A stretch of DNA of 48,843 nucleotides from Bacteroidales bacterium UBA1176 (GCA_002311645.1 DBYW01000001.1:1-48843); one strand, 5' to 3'; positions 38,337 to 46,106 are shown, numbered from the stretch's first letter. The notes: a model not told the origin generated them from the letters alone. Made by a program: numbers and translations.

Positions 38337-39593
38337 ATGTTATATACTCTATTCGATTGGTTGCACAAGCTTGGAATGCCGGGATCCGGAATGTTCCATT
38401 ACATTTCGGTCCGTTCTGCCTTGGCATTCGTTTTTGCATTGGGAATATCCATTTGCTGCGGGAAGCCCTTCGTCAGAATGATGAAGCGCAGACAGATAGG
38501 CGAGGAGATCCGTGATTTAGGGCTTGAGGGCCAGTCGAGCAAGGCCGGCACCCCGACCATGGGGGGTATCCTTATCATTGCCGCGATACTTGTCCCGGCA
38601 TTGCTGTTCTGCCAGCTCAACAACATTTATGTGCTGCTGATGATTTTTACGGTGGTTTGGCTTGGTGGCCTCGGCTTTTTGGATGATTACATCAAAGTCT
38701 TTAAGAAAAACAAGGAAGGTCTTTCACCGCGCAAGAAGTTGATCGGGCAGATCATTCTTGGTTTGGTTGTGGGTGCGGTCATGTATTTTCATCCCGCTGC
38801 CGTGATTTGCGAGAAAAATCCGACTGCCAACGCGATGACCCCCATAGAATCAGCCCTTCAAGTGGAGAATCAGGCCAATGCCGAGACTCCCCAGATTTTT
38901 GGGGAACCGCACCAGTCCCACAAAACGACCATTCCTTTCTTTAAGAACCATGAGATGGACTATAGCGCCATCACACGTTGGATGGGTGACGAGACCGGAA
39001 AATGGTCGTTCCTCTTCTTTATTCCCATCATTGTCTTTATCATTGCTGCAGTTTCCAATGGCGCCAATCTCACCGATGGCCTGGATGGCCTCGCGACAGG
39101 CACAACGTCCGTCATAGCGGTCGGTATTGCCATTTTGGCGTATGTGTCCGGCAATGTGGTGTTTGCAAACTACCTGGATATTATGTATATACCCAATATC
39201 GGGGAGTTGGTGATTTTTGTTTCCGCCGTGATTGGCGGCTGCCTGGGTTTCTATTGGTGGAATTGTTTTCCTGCACAAGTGTTCATGGGCGACACCGGCA
39301 GCCTGATGCTGGGCGGCATCGTCGCTGTTTCATGTGTCATTATCCGCAAGGAACTGCTGATACCTATCTTGTGCGGTGTCTATTTGGCACAATCAATCTC
39401 CGTCATCATGCAAGTCTCCTATTTCAAATATACTAAAAAGAAGTATGGTGAAGGACGTCGCATTTTCCTGATGGCCCCGTTGCATCACCATTACCAGAAA
39501 AAAGGCATGCATGAATCCAAGATTGTCCAACGCTTCATCATTGTCAGTCTCCTGCTGGTCGTCCTCACCGTTGTCACACTCAAAATACGATAA
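38337..39593 (+). CDS. mraY: Phospho-MurNAc-pentapeptide transferase
   Basis: The protein has 418 residues and about ten membrane helices. It makes lipid I on the inner face of the cytoplasmic membrane. 'GTPTMGGILIIAAILVP', 'FLDDYIKVFKKNKEGLSPRKKL', 'NLTDGLDGLATGT', 'FMGDTGSLMLGG' and 'PLHHHYQKKGMHESKIVQRF' are the family motifs, including the catalytic Asp residues. A loop of about 60 residues before the 'NGANLTDGLDG' block makes it longer than the E. coli enzyme; this insertion is typical of Bacteroidota. Confidence 0.95.
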   Translation: MLYTLFDWLHKLGMPGSGMFHYISVRSALAFVFALGISICCGKPFVRMMKRRQIGEEIRDLGLEGQSSKAGTPTMGGILIIAAILVPALLFCQLNNIYVLLMIFTVVWLGGLGFLDDYIKVFKKNKEGLSPRKKLIGQIILGLVVGAVMYFHPAAVICEKNPTANAMTPIESALQVENQANAETPQIFGEPHQSHKTTIPFFKNHEMDYSAITRWMGDETGKWSFLFFIPIIVFIIAAVSNGANLTDGLDGLATGTTSVIAVGIAILAYVSGNVVFANYLDIMYIPNIGELVIFVSAVIGGCLGFYWWNCFPAQVFMGDTGSLMLGGIVAVSCVIIRKELLIPILCGVYLAQSISVIMQVSYFKYTKKKYGEGRRIFLMAPLHHHYQKKGMHESKIVQRFIIVSLLLVVLTVVTLKIR

Positions 39594-39638
39594 AAACTAA
39601 AATTCAGGATACAAACTTTAACCTAAAACCATTCTCCT

Positions 39639-40196
39639 ATGCCTACACACAAAACAAACAATTTCAGTCTCTTCGAGAAAGAAAGAGAAAAAGCTAACCC
39701 TATGGTGGCAACTTTGGCCAGCCGATTGGTCAATATCCGTAAAAAAAACATCGCAGCGTCTTTGTCCGACTTTGAGGGCAGTTCTCATAAATTGGAACGT
39801 GTCAAGACGTTGAAAGACATTGATTTTATCGACGATTCCCGTTCCACGAACCCGAATTCCGTCTGGTACGCTTTACAGAGCATGACCAAGCCGACGGTTT
39901 GGATTACGGGTATCGACGAAGTGGAGAAGCTTACATCCGACCTGATGGAGCAGATCTCCGCGCATGTGAAGGCCGTTGTGTTGCAGGGCGTGTACAATAC
40001 GGATGTGTACGACTTCCTGGCTCAGCTCGACATCCCCGTATTCGTGGAAATGAACCTTGAGGATGCCGTTCGCCAGGCGTTCTATGCCTGCGACCGGAAC
40101 TATGCGGTGCTTTTCTCTCCCGGCGTGAACGGTACGGCCCAGATGACCTATCGTGAGCGTGGCGACAAGTTCCAAGCGGCTGTAGGCCAATTATAA
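39639..40196 (+). CDS. Stand-alone degenerate MurD C-terminal domain protein
   Basis: The protein has 185 residues and occupies the murD slot between mraY (45 bases away) and ftsW (5 bases away). After ~20 residues without similarity, residues about 22-185 follow the end of a MurD ligase. 'VATLASRLVNIRKKNIAASLSDF' matches the last helix of the ATPase domain, 'SSHKLERV' the G.EHR.E block and 'FIDDSRSTNPNSVWYAL' the INDSKATN block. The N-terminal UDP-MurNAc domain and the ATP-binding loop are absent. Residues that matter in the C-terminal domain are also changed: GG.DKG became GIDEVE, and the D-Glu-binding LSPACAS.D.F..YE.RG became 'FSPGVNGTAQMTYRERG'. It therefore cannot be a working ligase. 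The frame is intact and tightly packed in the operon, which argues for a kept, repurposed protein over a fresh pseudogene. A complete MurD must be encoded elsewhere. Confidence 0.85.
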   Translation: MPTHKTNNFSLFEKEREKANPMVATLASRLVNIRKKNIAASLSDFEGSSHKLERVKTLKDIDFIDDSRSTNPNSVWYALQSMTKPTVWITGIDEVEKLTSDLMEQISAHVKAVVLQGVYNTDVYDFLAQLDIPVFVEMNLEDAVRQAFYACDRNYAVLFSPGVNGTAQMTYRERGDKFQAAVGQL

Positions 40197-40201
40197 AAAG
40201 T

Positions 40202-41356
40202 ATGGAAATGAATCCGGAAATAAAAGGAAAACTTAAACAATTCAAGGGCGACAAAATAATTGTCATCTTGGTGATGTTGCTGTCGCTGATTTCCATCCTG
40301 CTGGTGTATAGCACGGAGGGGAAACGCGTGCTTTCGCACATCGTGCATTTGCTGTTTTGTTATGCAGGACTTGCGGTCTGCTACATGTTCAACTATCGGA
40401 AAGTGGTCGCCAATTTCTCGATGTTGGGTCTTCTGCTCGCCGTGGTGCTGCTTGTCTGGACCTTGGGGTCCTCGGCAGTGCGTGGCGTCACCCTCTTTGG
40501 CTTTGACTTGCAGACCTTTTATTTTATCGGTTTCTTGATTATTTTATTTATTTCCAATTACATAGGAAGGCGTTGCGATCTTGGACAGACCGAATTGGAT
40601 GCCAAGGAGATGCGTTACGTGTCTTTGATATTGCTTGCCTTCTGCGGCGGTATTGCCATGCTGAACATGTCTACCGCCATTATTCTTTTCTTGACGGGCA
40701 TCGCCATGTTCTTCGTCGGAAATTTCAAGTGGAAGAATATTTTTGCCTTGGTTGGCCTGGTGTCCGTGGTAGTGATCGTGGCCATGCTGCTGGTCACTTC
40801 CGGGAAATTGAACAATGTGGGACGAATTTCGACTTTCGTGAATCGCTGGGAATACTATTTTACCCATGAAAATGTGGACGGCTATGGAGACCAGATGATT
40901 TTGTCGAGAGCCGCGATTGCCCGTTCCGGATTGCATCCGACGGGCCCTGGACGTGGTGTCATCAAATATCGCTTGCCGGAGAACTCTACCGACTACGCAT
41001 ACGCATCGCTTTTTGAGGAGACAGGCCTCGTTGTCGGGTTGATCATCATTTTCTTTTACATGAGCATCTTCTATCGATCGTGGCAGATAGCGCGACAGTC
41101 CAAATCGGCCACAGGATCGCTGTTGGCATTTGGCATTGGCTTTTGGATGACCTGCCAGGCCTTCGTCCATATCGGTGTGAATTGCGAGTTGCTGCCTGCC
41201 ACGGGACAAACATTACCCTTCATCAGTACGGGCGGTGCATCGCTTTTTGTCTCTGGCTGTGCGATGGGTGTACTTCTCAATGTCAGCAAAATGAACGTCA
41301 TTGAGAGCCAGCAAGACAACGTCCATACAAGCTTTATAAGAGGGGAGAGAGTCTGA
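40202..41356 (+). CDS. ftsW: SEDS-family peptidoglycan polymerase, FtsW type (divergent)
   Basis: The protein has 384 residues and about ten membrane helices. It polymerises septal glycan from lipid II together with FtsI. Recognisable parts are 'GPGRGVIKYRLPENSTDYAYASLFEETG' (with the SEDS catalytic Asp in 'STDY') and 'GVNCELLPATGQTLPFISTGGASLFVSG'. The usual block R(W)...QPSE is altered: the matching stretch reads 'SSAVRGVTLFGFDLQTFYFIG', so the PSE is lost. It is otherwise a convincing FtsW by place and pattern, and starts 5 bases after the MurD-like gene. The cluster ends here; murG, murC, ftsQ, ftsA and ftsZ do not follow. Confidence 0.88.
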   Translation: MEMNPEIKGKLKQFKGDKIIVILVMLLSLISILLVYSTEGKRVLSHIVHLLFCYAGLAVCYMFNYRKVVANFSMLGLLLAVVLLVWTLGSSAVRGVTLFGFDLQTFYFIGFLIILFISNYIGRRCDLGQTELDAKEMRYVSLILLAFCGGIAMLNMSTAIILFLTGIAMFFVGNFKWKNIFALVGLVSVVVIVAMLLVTSGKLNNVGRISTFVNRWEYYFTHENVDGYGDQMILSRAAIARSGLHPTGPGRGVIKYRLPENSTDYAYASLFEETGLVVGLIIIFFYMSIFYRSWQIARQSKSATGSLLAFGIGFWMTCQAFVHIGVNCELLPATGQTLPFISTGGASLFVSGCAMGVLLNVSKMNVIESQQDNVHTSFIRGERV

Positions 41357-41413
41357 TGGATATACGCTTGTAATATATGGGGGGGGTAGGATCTTGCCCC
41401 GAGCTTCTCTATG

Positions 41414-42778
41414 TTAGAAAAGTAGTCCCTCCATCGTGCCGGTGATGATCTTGTTCAGGCTGCAGAGGGTTCTGTAGTCGGCTGTTTGGCGAAGTCGCAT
41501 GGCATGAAAGACCGTATAAAACTTACGCAAAGCGATTTTGTAGTAATGCACGAAAAAGGCAGTGATGGCCGACAGGAACACGTAGGCGATCGCAATCCAA
41601 AAGTGCTTGGAAATCAACCATACAACAGTTAGCAAAAGAATATAATACAAGGGAAAGATGGCTATGCTCCCAAGGCTGTATTGTACGGAGGAGTGGAACA
41701 TGGGGTCTTTAACCTTGCTGGTGATGCGTTGGGTGATGAAGGTGGGGATGAAATTGTTTATGTAGCCGAAAAAGAAAATCGGCAAGGAGAGAATCATCAG
41801 CAAGATACGGCCGATGAGACGGAATGTGGAGAGTTTTTTGTTGATGACCCAATGGTGAAGTCCGCGTTTTGTCAAGAGGCTGACGTATTCTCTGGTTTCT
41901 TCCATGAGGTTGTTGAATGCCGGTTCTTGCTCTTCCCGGTACTGTTTCAGCCTGGCGATGATGGTCATGGCGGCGTCTTTCTGGTTGGGCAGGTAGTTGA
42001 CTTTTAACTTTTTGTGCCGCAGAAGTGGCTCGCTCATGATATGGGTGAGGGCTTCGATTTCGTTGTAATATTCGGGGATGTCAATGTCAGGGGTCAGCGC
42101 CTTGACGCGGGCGCGCGCTTTGTCATTCAGGGCGAGATAGGCATCGTTGGGATGTTCCTTGTAGAGGTCAAATAGCTCTTCGAAAGTGAAGGGCTCGCCG
42201 ACGGTGACCATGAGATCGCTTTGAAAGTTGAAATAGTTGGAGTAGTGGATGTTAAGAGGAAGGACTTTCAGGCCGAGGGAAAAGTTATGAATCTCTTCGG
42301 CAGAGAATGCTATGCGGCAGAAACCTTTCTTGAAGGTGTTCATGAAATGCCCACGCTGGTGTGTGGCTTCGGGGAAGATGACAAGGGTCCCGCCATCTTT
42401 CAGTATTCGTGCGGCGCGCTCGTAGATGGCAAGGTTGCTGCGGATGTCGCTGCGGTCTCCGTCACGGGTGCGGAATGTGGGCAGTATCTTGAGAAATCGC
42501 AAGATATAGGCCAGCCAGCTTTTCTTGTAGAGGTCGCCGCGCGCAATGAAGACGGGTTGCCGGTTGTCGCGTGCCAAGGTGTGCAAGATTGCCAGGGCGT
42601 CCATCAAGCCGTTCTGATGGTTGGCGATTACAATCGTCGGTTCGCCCTTGGGAGGGATGTTTTCAGGGTTTACGACATAGAAATGCCTGTAATAGACATG
42701 GTTATGCGCAATATTGAGATATCTCATGTAAAACGCATAGAGCCGGTCGTATTTGTCGATGTTCTCGAAAGAAATCAT
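41414..42778 (-). CDS. PlsC-like glycerolipid acyltransferase
   Basis: The protein has 454 residues. The acyltransferase domain is N-terminal (about 40-260): 'IVIANHQNGLMDALAI' is the catalytic His block, here with five residues between His and Asp, as in the Bacteroidota subgroup that reads NHQN...DA. 'GTLVIFPEATHQRGHFM' is the glycerol-phosphate/acyl block. The C-terminal third has two or three membrane helices (about 335-420: LMILSLPIFFFGYINNF, then IFPLYYILLLTVVWLI and FWIAIAYVFLSAITAFF). It probably acylates a glycerol phosphate or lysolipid at the inner membrane; the exact acceptor is open. It follows the S46 peptidase gene by 12 bases and converges on ftsW. Confidence 0.82.
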   Translation of the reverse strand: MISFENIDKYDRLYAFYMRYLNIAHNHVYYRHFYVVNPENIPPKGEPTIVIANHQNGLMDALAILHTLARDNRQPVFIARGDLYKKSWLAYILRFLKILPTFRTRDGDRSDIRSNLAIYERAARILKDGGTLVIFPEATHQRGHFMNTFKKGFCRIAFSAEEIHNFSLGLKVLPLNIHYSNYFNFQSDLMVTVGEPFTFEELFDLYKEHPNDAYLALNDKARARVKALTPDIDIPEYYNEIEALTHIMSEPLLRHKKLKVNYLPNQKDAAMTIIARLKQYREEQEPAFNNLMEETREYVSLLTKRGLHHWVINKKLSTFRLIGRILLMILSLPIFFFGYINNFIPTFITQRITSKVKDPMFHSSVQYSLGSIAIFPLYYILLLTVVWLISKHFWIAIAYVFLSAITAFFVHYYKIALRKFYTVFHAMRLRQTADYRTLCSLNKIITGTMEGLLF

Positions 42779-42790
42779 GTTGGATGTCTT

Positions 42791-44962
42791 TTATTCAATG
42801 ATGGTCATCTCGTCAATGAGGTTTTGCGCATGGGCGAACTTGTCGACGATAAAGAGGAAGTAACGGGCATCCAGGCTGATGTTGCGGCAACGGTTCACGT
42901 CATAGTAGATGTCGCTCATCGTTCCTTCCCACACGCGGTCGAAGTTGGTGCCGATCAACTCGCCGTTTGCGTTGATGACAGGGCTGCCGGAGTTACCGCC
43001 GGTGGTGTGGTTGCTGGCGATAAAGGCCACTGGCAACTCGCCCTTGGCGTTTGCGTAACGGCCGTAGTCCTTCTTTTCCCACAGTTCTTTCAGCTTGGGG
43101 TCCACCTTGTAGTCGTATACGTCGGGATCCTCTTTTTGGATGATGCCATCGAGGGTGGTGTAGTGCACATAGTTCACGCCGTCGGCAGGTTCAAAGCCCT
43201 TGACTTGGCCGTAGGTGACACGCATCGTGAGGTTGGCATCGGGATAGAAGACACGGTCTTTGTCCTTCTCCATCAACGCCTTCACATAAGTGCGATAATA
43301 GGCGTCCAGCTGATCGTCCACTTCATTGTGTTTTGATGCGGTTTCCCGATATTGATTATAAACGATATCGTACAACATCATCATCTCTGTATTGGCGGTC
43401 TTGGCGATTTGCTTGGCGGAGGCATTCTGCACAAACTGCGTGAATTTCTCATTGTCGGTGATATAGGGAGCCGTGGTTCCCATCTTATCCCAGAGATTTT
43501 TCATCGTGGCACGCACGACAGCGGCATCATTGCGCACATACTTGAGCAGCGGTTCCGGTATCGAGACGGGCTCCTGTTTGGTGAAATAGTAGGTCATCAG
43601 TTCCACAAAGCACTCCTCGTCGATGGCGGGACAATAGCTTTGACGGAACGACTCGTTGCTTTTGAGCAAGCGCTCGCGGTTGGCCTCGAGCGTGGCGTTG
43701 TCCTTCTCCAAAGCAGGGGTCACCAGCAGTCGATAGTAAGGATGCACGCCTTTGGAAATGATCTCCGGGCCGAAGAAACACTCGCTGATGAAGGTTGTGG
43801 TTTTCGTGTATATCGCATAGTTGTGGTAGGCGTGACGCATATCCGCGAGCAGGGTGCCATATTGATTCTTCCGGTCATTGTCGCTGTTTACCCATTTTTG
43901 GAAATCGGTTTCCTGGGCCTTTTTCTTTTCGATGACGTTGCATTCGTGGATGCCTTTGCTCTCGCCCTGCCACTTCTTCCAGCCGTTGGAGATGGAGTTG
44001 GCCTTGGCTGAGTACATCAGGCGGATGCGCGGATCAAGGTTCATCTGCTTTTTCATCGCGTCGAGGCGGATGGTGCGGGCATCAATGGCGATGGGATTCT
44101 GCACGTTGGCCACTACATCCACGCCGTCGGAGATCAGGAACTGCCGGGTGGTGCCGGGGTAGCCGAAGACGAGGGTGAAGTCGTTCTCCTCCACGCCCTT
44201 GATAGAGATGGGGAAATATTTCTTGGGCACCATCGGAATGTTGTCCGGGGAGTATTTGGCTGGCTTGCCATCCTTGTCGGTATAGATGCGCCAAATGGAG
44301 AAGTCGCCGGTATGGCGCGGCCACATCCAGTTGTCGCTGTCGCCGCCGAACTTGCCGATGCTTTCAGGGGGCACACCCACCAGGCGGATGTCGCTGTAAG
44401 TCTCGCTGACGAACATGAAATATTGGTTGCCGTAATAAAAGGGTTTGATGACGGCCTTGTAGGTGGTGCCGTCAACGGCTTCGTCCGTGACTTTTTTGAT
44501 GTTGTTCTTGACAATCTTCTCGCGTTCAGCTTCGGAAGTCTTTTCATCCACACCTGCCAGCACCTGGTCGGTGACATCTTTCATATAAATCAGGAAAGTG
44601 ACGGTTAGACCCTCCATCGGAATCTCTTCGCTCTTGCTCTTGGCCCAGAAGCCGTTCTGGAGGTGGTTTTTCTCCATGGTGCTGTGCGACTGCACGTAGG
44701 AGTAGCCGCAGTGGTGGTTGGTGAGCAGCAACCCTTGGGAGGAGATCAGCTCGCCAGTGCAGCCGCCGCCGAAGAGGACGATGGCGTCCTTCATGCTGTG
44801 GTGGTTGACGCTGTAAACGTCCTCCGCCGTCAGCCGGAAGCCAAGTTGTTGCATTTCAGCCTCGTTGTAGTTGAGGAAAAGAGGCAGCCACATGCCGCCG
44901 TCTGCGCGGGCGATACTCAACAGCGCCGCGAAAAGCAGGGTGAAGAGGATGTTTTTTCTCAT
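42791..44962 (-). CDS. S46 family dipeptidyl peptidase, DPP11 type
   Basis: The protein has 723 residues with a signal peptide (MRKNILFTLLFAALLSIARA, cleaved before DGG). The trypsin-like catalytic His is in 'TNHHCGY' (83/84) and the catalytic Ser is Ser658 in GGNSGSPV. Eighteen residues later comes Arg676 in 'NFDRVWEG'. The same spacing separates Ser655 and Arg673 in Porphyromonas gingivalis DPP11, where Arg at this place gives preference for Asp or Glu at P1; DPP7 has Gly. It is therefore predicted to release dipeptides ending in acidic residues in the periplasm. It starts a two-gene unit with the acyltransferase. Confidence 0.9.
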   Translation of the reverse strand: MRKNILFTLLFAALLSIARADGGMWLPLFLNYNEAEMQQLGFRLTAEDVYSVNHHSMKDAIVLFGGGCTGELISSQGLLLTNHHCGYSYVQSHSTMEKNHLQNGFWAKSKSEEIPMEGLTVTFLIYMKDVTDQVLAGVDEKTSEAEREKIVKNNIKKVTDEAVDGTTYKAVIKPFYYGNQYFMFVSETYSDIRLVGVPPESIGKFGGDSDNWMWPRHTGDFSIWRIYTDKDGKPAKYSPDNIPMVPKKYFPISIKGVEENDFTLVFGYPGTTRQFLISDGVDVVANVQNPIAIDARTIRLDAMKKQMNLDPRIRLMYSAKANSISNGWKKWQGESKGIHECNVIEKKKAQETDFQKWVNSDNDRKNQYGTLLADMRHAYHNYAIYTKTTTFISECFFGPEIISKGVHPYYRLLVTPALEKDNATLEANRERLLKSNESFRQSYCPAIDEECFVELMTYYFTKQEPVSIPEPLLKYVRNDAAVVRATMKNLWDKMGTTAPYITDNEKFTQFVQNASAKQIAKTANTEMMMLYDIVYNQYRETASKHNEVDDQLDAYYRTYVKALMEKDKDRVFYPDANLTMRVTYGQVKGFEPADGVNYVHYTTLDGIIQKEDPDVYDYKVDPKLKELWEKKDYGRYANAKGELPVAFIASNHTTGGNSGSPVINANGELIGTNFDRVWEGTMSDIYYDVNRCRNISLDARYFLFIVDKFAHAQNLIDEMTIIE

Positions 44963-44989
44963 ATCTCCATTTTATTGTGATTAAGGCGG

Positions 44990-44997
44990 CAAATATA
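44990..44997 (-). promoter_or_regulatory. Predicted -7 box for the S46 peptidase gene
   Basis: The minus strand reads TATATTTG, an exact TAnnTTTG match, 27 bases before the start codon at 44962. It lies only 11 bases from the opposite-facing dsrC box. Confidence 0.65.
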
Positions 44998-45008
44998 CAA
45001 ATTTTTTG

Positions 45009-45016
45009 TACTTTTG
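45009..45016 (+). promoter_or_regulatory. Predicted -7 box for the dsrC-like gene
   Basis: TACTTTTG matches TAnnTTTG, 20 bases before the start at 45037. RNA polymerase on this box would cover the divergent S46 box, so the two promoters probably exclude each other. Confidence 0.6.
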
Positions 45017-45036
45017 CGGCCTAAAAACACATAGCT

Positions 45037-45354
45037 ATGGCAAGTATAAATTACGAAGGAAAGACCTATGAACTTGATGGCGACGGCTTCATGCTCAAGC
45101 CAGAAGAATGGACCGAAGGCTTGGCTGCCGAAATCGCCAAAGTCGACGGCATCAATGAATTGACGGAAAACCATTGGAAGATTCTGCATTGCATTCGCGA
45201 AAATTACGAGGAAAAAGGCATCGCCCCGATGGTCCGCGTCATCTGCAAGACTTCCGGTCTCAAACTCAAGGAAATCTACGAACTTTTCCCGTTAGGTCCC
45301 GCTCGTGGCGCCTGCCGTGTGGCTGGCCTCCCCAAACCCGAAGGTTGCGTGTAA
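45037..45354 (+). CDS. dsrC: DsrC/TusE family sulfur-carrier protein with both redox cysteines
   Basis: The protein has 105 residues, the normal family length, cytoplasmic. The C-terminal arm reads 'FPLGPARGACRVAGLPKPEGCV': Cys93 and the penultimate Cys104 with ten residues between them. That spacing marks true DsrC, which forms a trisulfide or disulfide during dissimilatory sulfur metabolism. TusE, used in tRNA thiolation, keeps only the last Cys. The rest ('DGDGFMLKPEEWTEGLAAEIA', 'LTENHWKILHCIRENYEEKGIAPMVRVICK') is also typical, including the helix-turn-helix-like part. No DsrAB, TusBCD or DsrK lies in the window. The next gene is a cytochrome b-like membrane subunit, a partner type known from DsrMK and Hdr systems. 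Confidence 0.88.
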   Translation: MASINYEGKTYELDGDGFMLKPEEWTEGLAAEIAKVDGINELTENHWKILHCIRENYEEKGIAPMVRVICKTSGLKLKEIYELFPLGPARGACRVAGLPKPEGCV

Positions 45355-45370
45355 TATTTGCTTTTGATCG

Positions 45371-45432
45371 TTGGTCATTGGCCGCTGGCTATCTCCAAAA
45401 GCCAAAAGCCAATAACCAAAAGCCAAAAACCA
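45371..45432 (+). repeat. Heptamer array and inverted repeat between dsrC and the membrane gene
   Basis: A tandem heptamer array runs 45395-45432: CCAAAAG, CCAAAAG, CCAATAA, CCAAAAG, CCAAAAA, CCA. It is preceded by a partly complementary arm. TTGGTCATTGGC (45371-45382) pairs with GCCAATAACCAA (45408-45419) at 11 of 12 positions. GGCT at 45387-45390 could also pair with AGCC at 45400-45403. The element fills most of the 86-base gap and could fold in the transcript. Confidence 0.7.
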
Positions 45433-45440
45433 TATCAGTT

Positions 45441-46085
45441 ATGAGTATAATGCAGTATTTGGCGATTGCGGCGGCAGCCATCTGTCTCTGCAGTCTTTTT
45501 GCGTTTTTCCTCAAAATAGTCAGACTTGGAAAACCCAACGACCTCTCAGAAAAGAGCGGTGACACGAAACAAGGTGTGATATACTCCAACACCACGGCCA
45601 TGATGCCTCAGAACAAGGAGTCGGCCTATCTGCATTGGCCGGCCTATGCTTCGGGCATCCTCTTCCACATCGGCACCCTTGTCGTGCTGCTGGTGTTCGT
45701 GCTCTCCTTCTTTCCCTTCTTCAACCGTTGGATTTCGGGCCCCGACAAGATTCATTGCATCATCCCTTGCCTGTTGGCCGTCACCGCAGTCTGCGGATAT
45801 ACCCTGCTCTTGAGACGCGCCTTCTCCGCTGACCTCAAGCCCCTCTCGAATCCCGATGACTACATCTCCAACGCTCTCGTCTCCACTTTCCAGCTGATGA
45901 CGATGCTCTATTTGTTGATGCCGGCCAGCAAGTCTGTTGTCACAGTCTATTATGTGGTGGCCATCCTGCTGTTCCTGTATATGCCGCTTGGAAAACTAAG
46001 GCATGTCGTTTACTACTTTGCCGCTCGCTACCACCTCGGATTCTTCTACGGCTGGCGCAATGTATGGCCCAAGCGTGAAAACTAA
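45441..46085 (+). CDS. NarI/DsrM-like cytochrome b-type membrane subunit
   Basis: The protein has 214 residues from the ATG at 45441; a longer open frame upstream only runs through dsrC out of frame. There are five membrane helices: about 3-24, 66-92, 105-124, 143-160 and 166-184. Histidines at 65, 76, 188 and 198 sit at the ends of helices 2 and 5, resembling the four heme-ligand His of NarI-type subunits (spacings 11 and 10 here). 'SGILFHIG' and 'MPLGKLRHVVYYFAARYH' are like the gamma subunits of nitrate reductase and DsrM/HdrE. Such proteins pass electrons between quinone and a cytoplasmic Fe-S subunit. No Fe-S (DsrK/HdrD) partner is encoded next to it; the neighbour is dsrC. The heme assignment is inference. 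Confidence 0.62.
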   Translation: MSIMQYLAIAAAAICLCSLFAFFLKIVRLGKPNDLSEKSGDTKQGVIYSNTTAMMPQNKESAYLHWPAYASGILFHIGTLVVLLVFVLSFFPFFNRWISGPDKIHCIIPCLLAVTAVCGYTLLLRRAFSADLKPLSNPDDYISNALVSTFQLMTMLYLLMPASKSVVTVYYVVAILLFLYMPLGKLRHVVYYFAARYHLGFFYGWRNVWPKREN

Positions 46086-46106
46086 CATCACCTTAACCTG
46101 TCCATC

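Noticed and set aside
41379..41400. Run of eight G followed by CCCC, as a phase-variable tract or terminator
   Set aside because: It lies in the short gap between convergent genes, not in a coding region or promoter. The possible stem is only four pairs with no T-tract.
45174..45440. Extended N-terminus (89 residues) of the cytochrome b-like protein
   Set aside because: It overlaps dsrC out of frame and reads through the heptamer element. The ATG at 45441 begins directly with a membrane helix.
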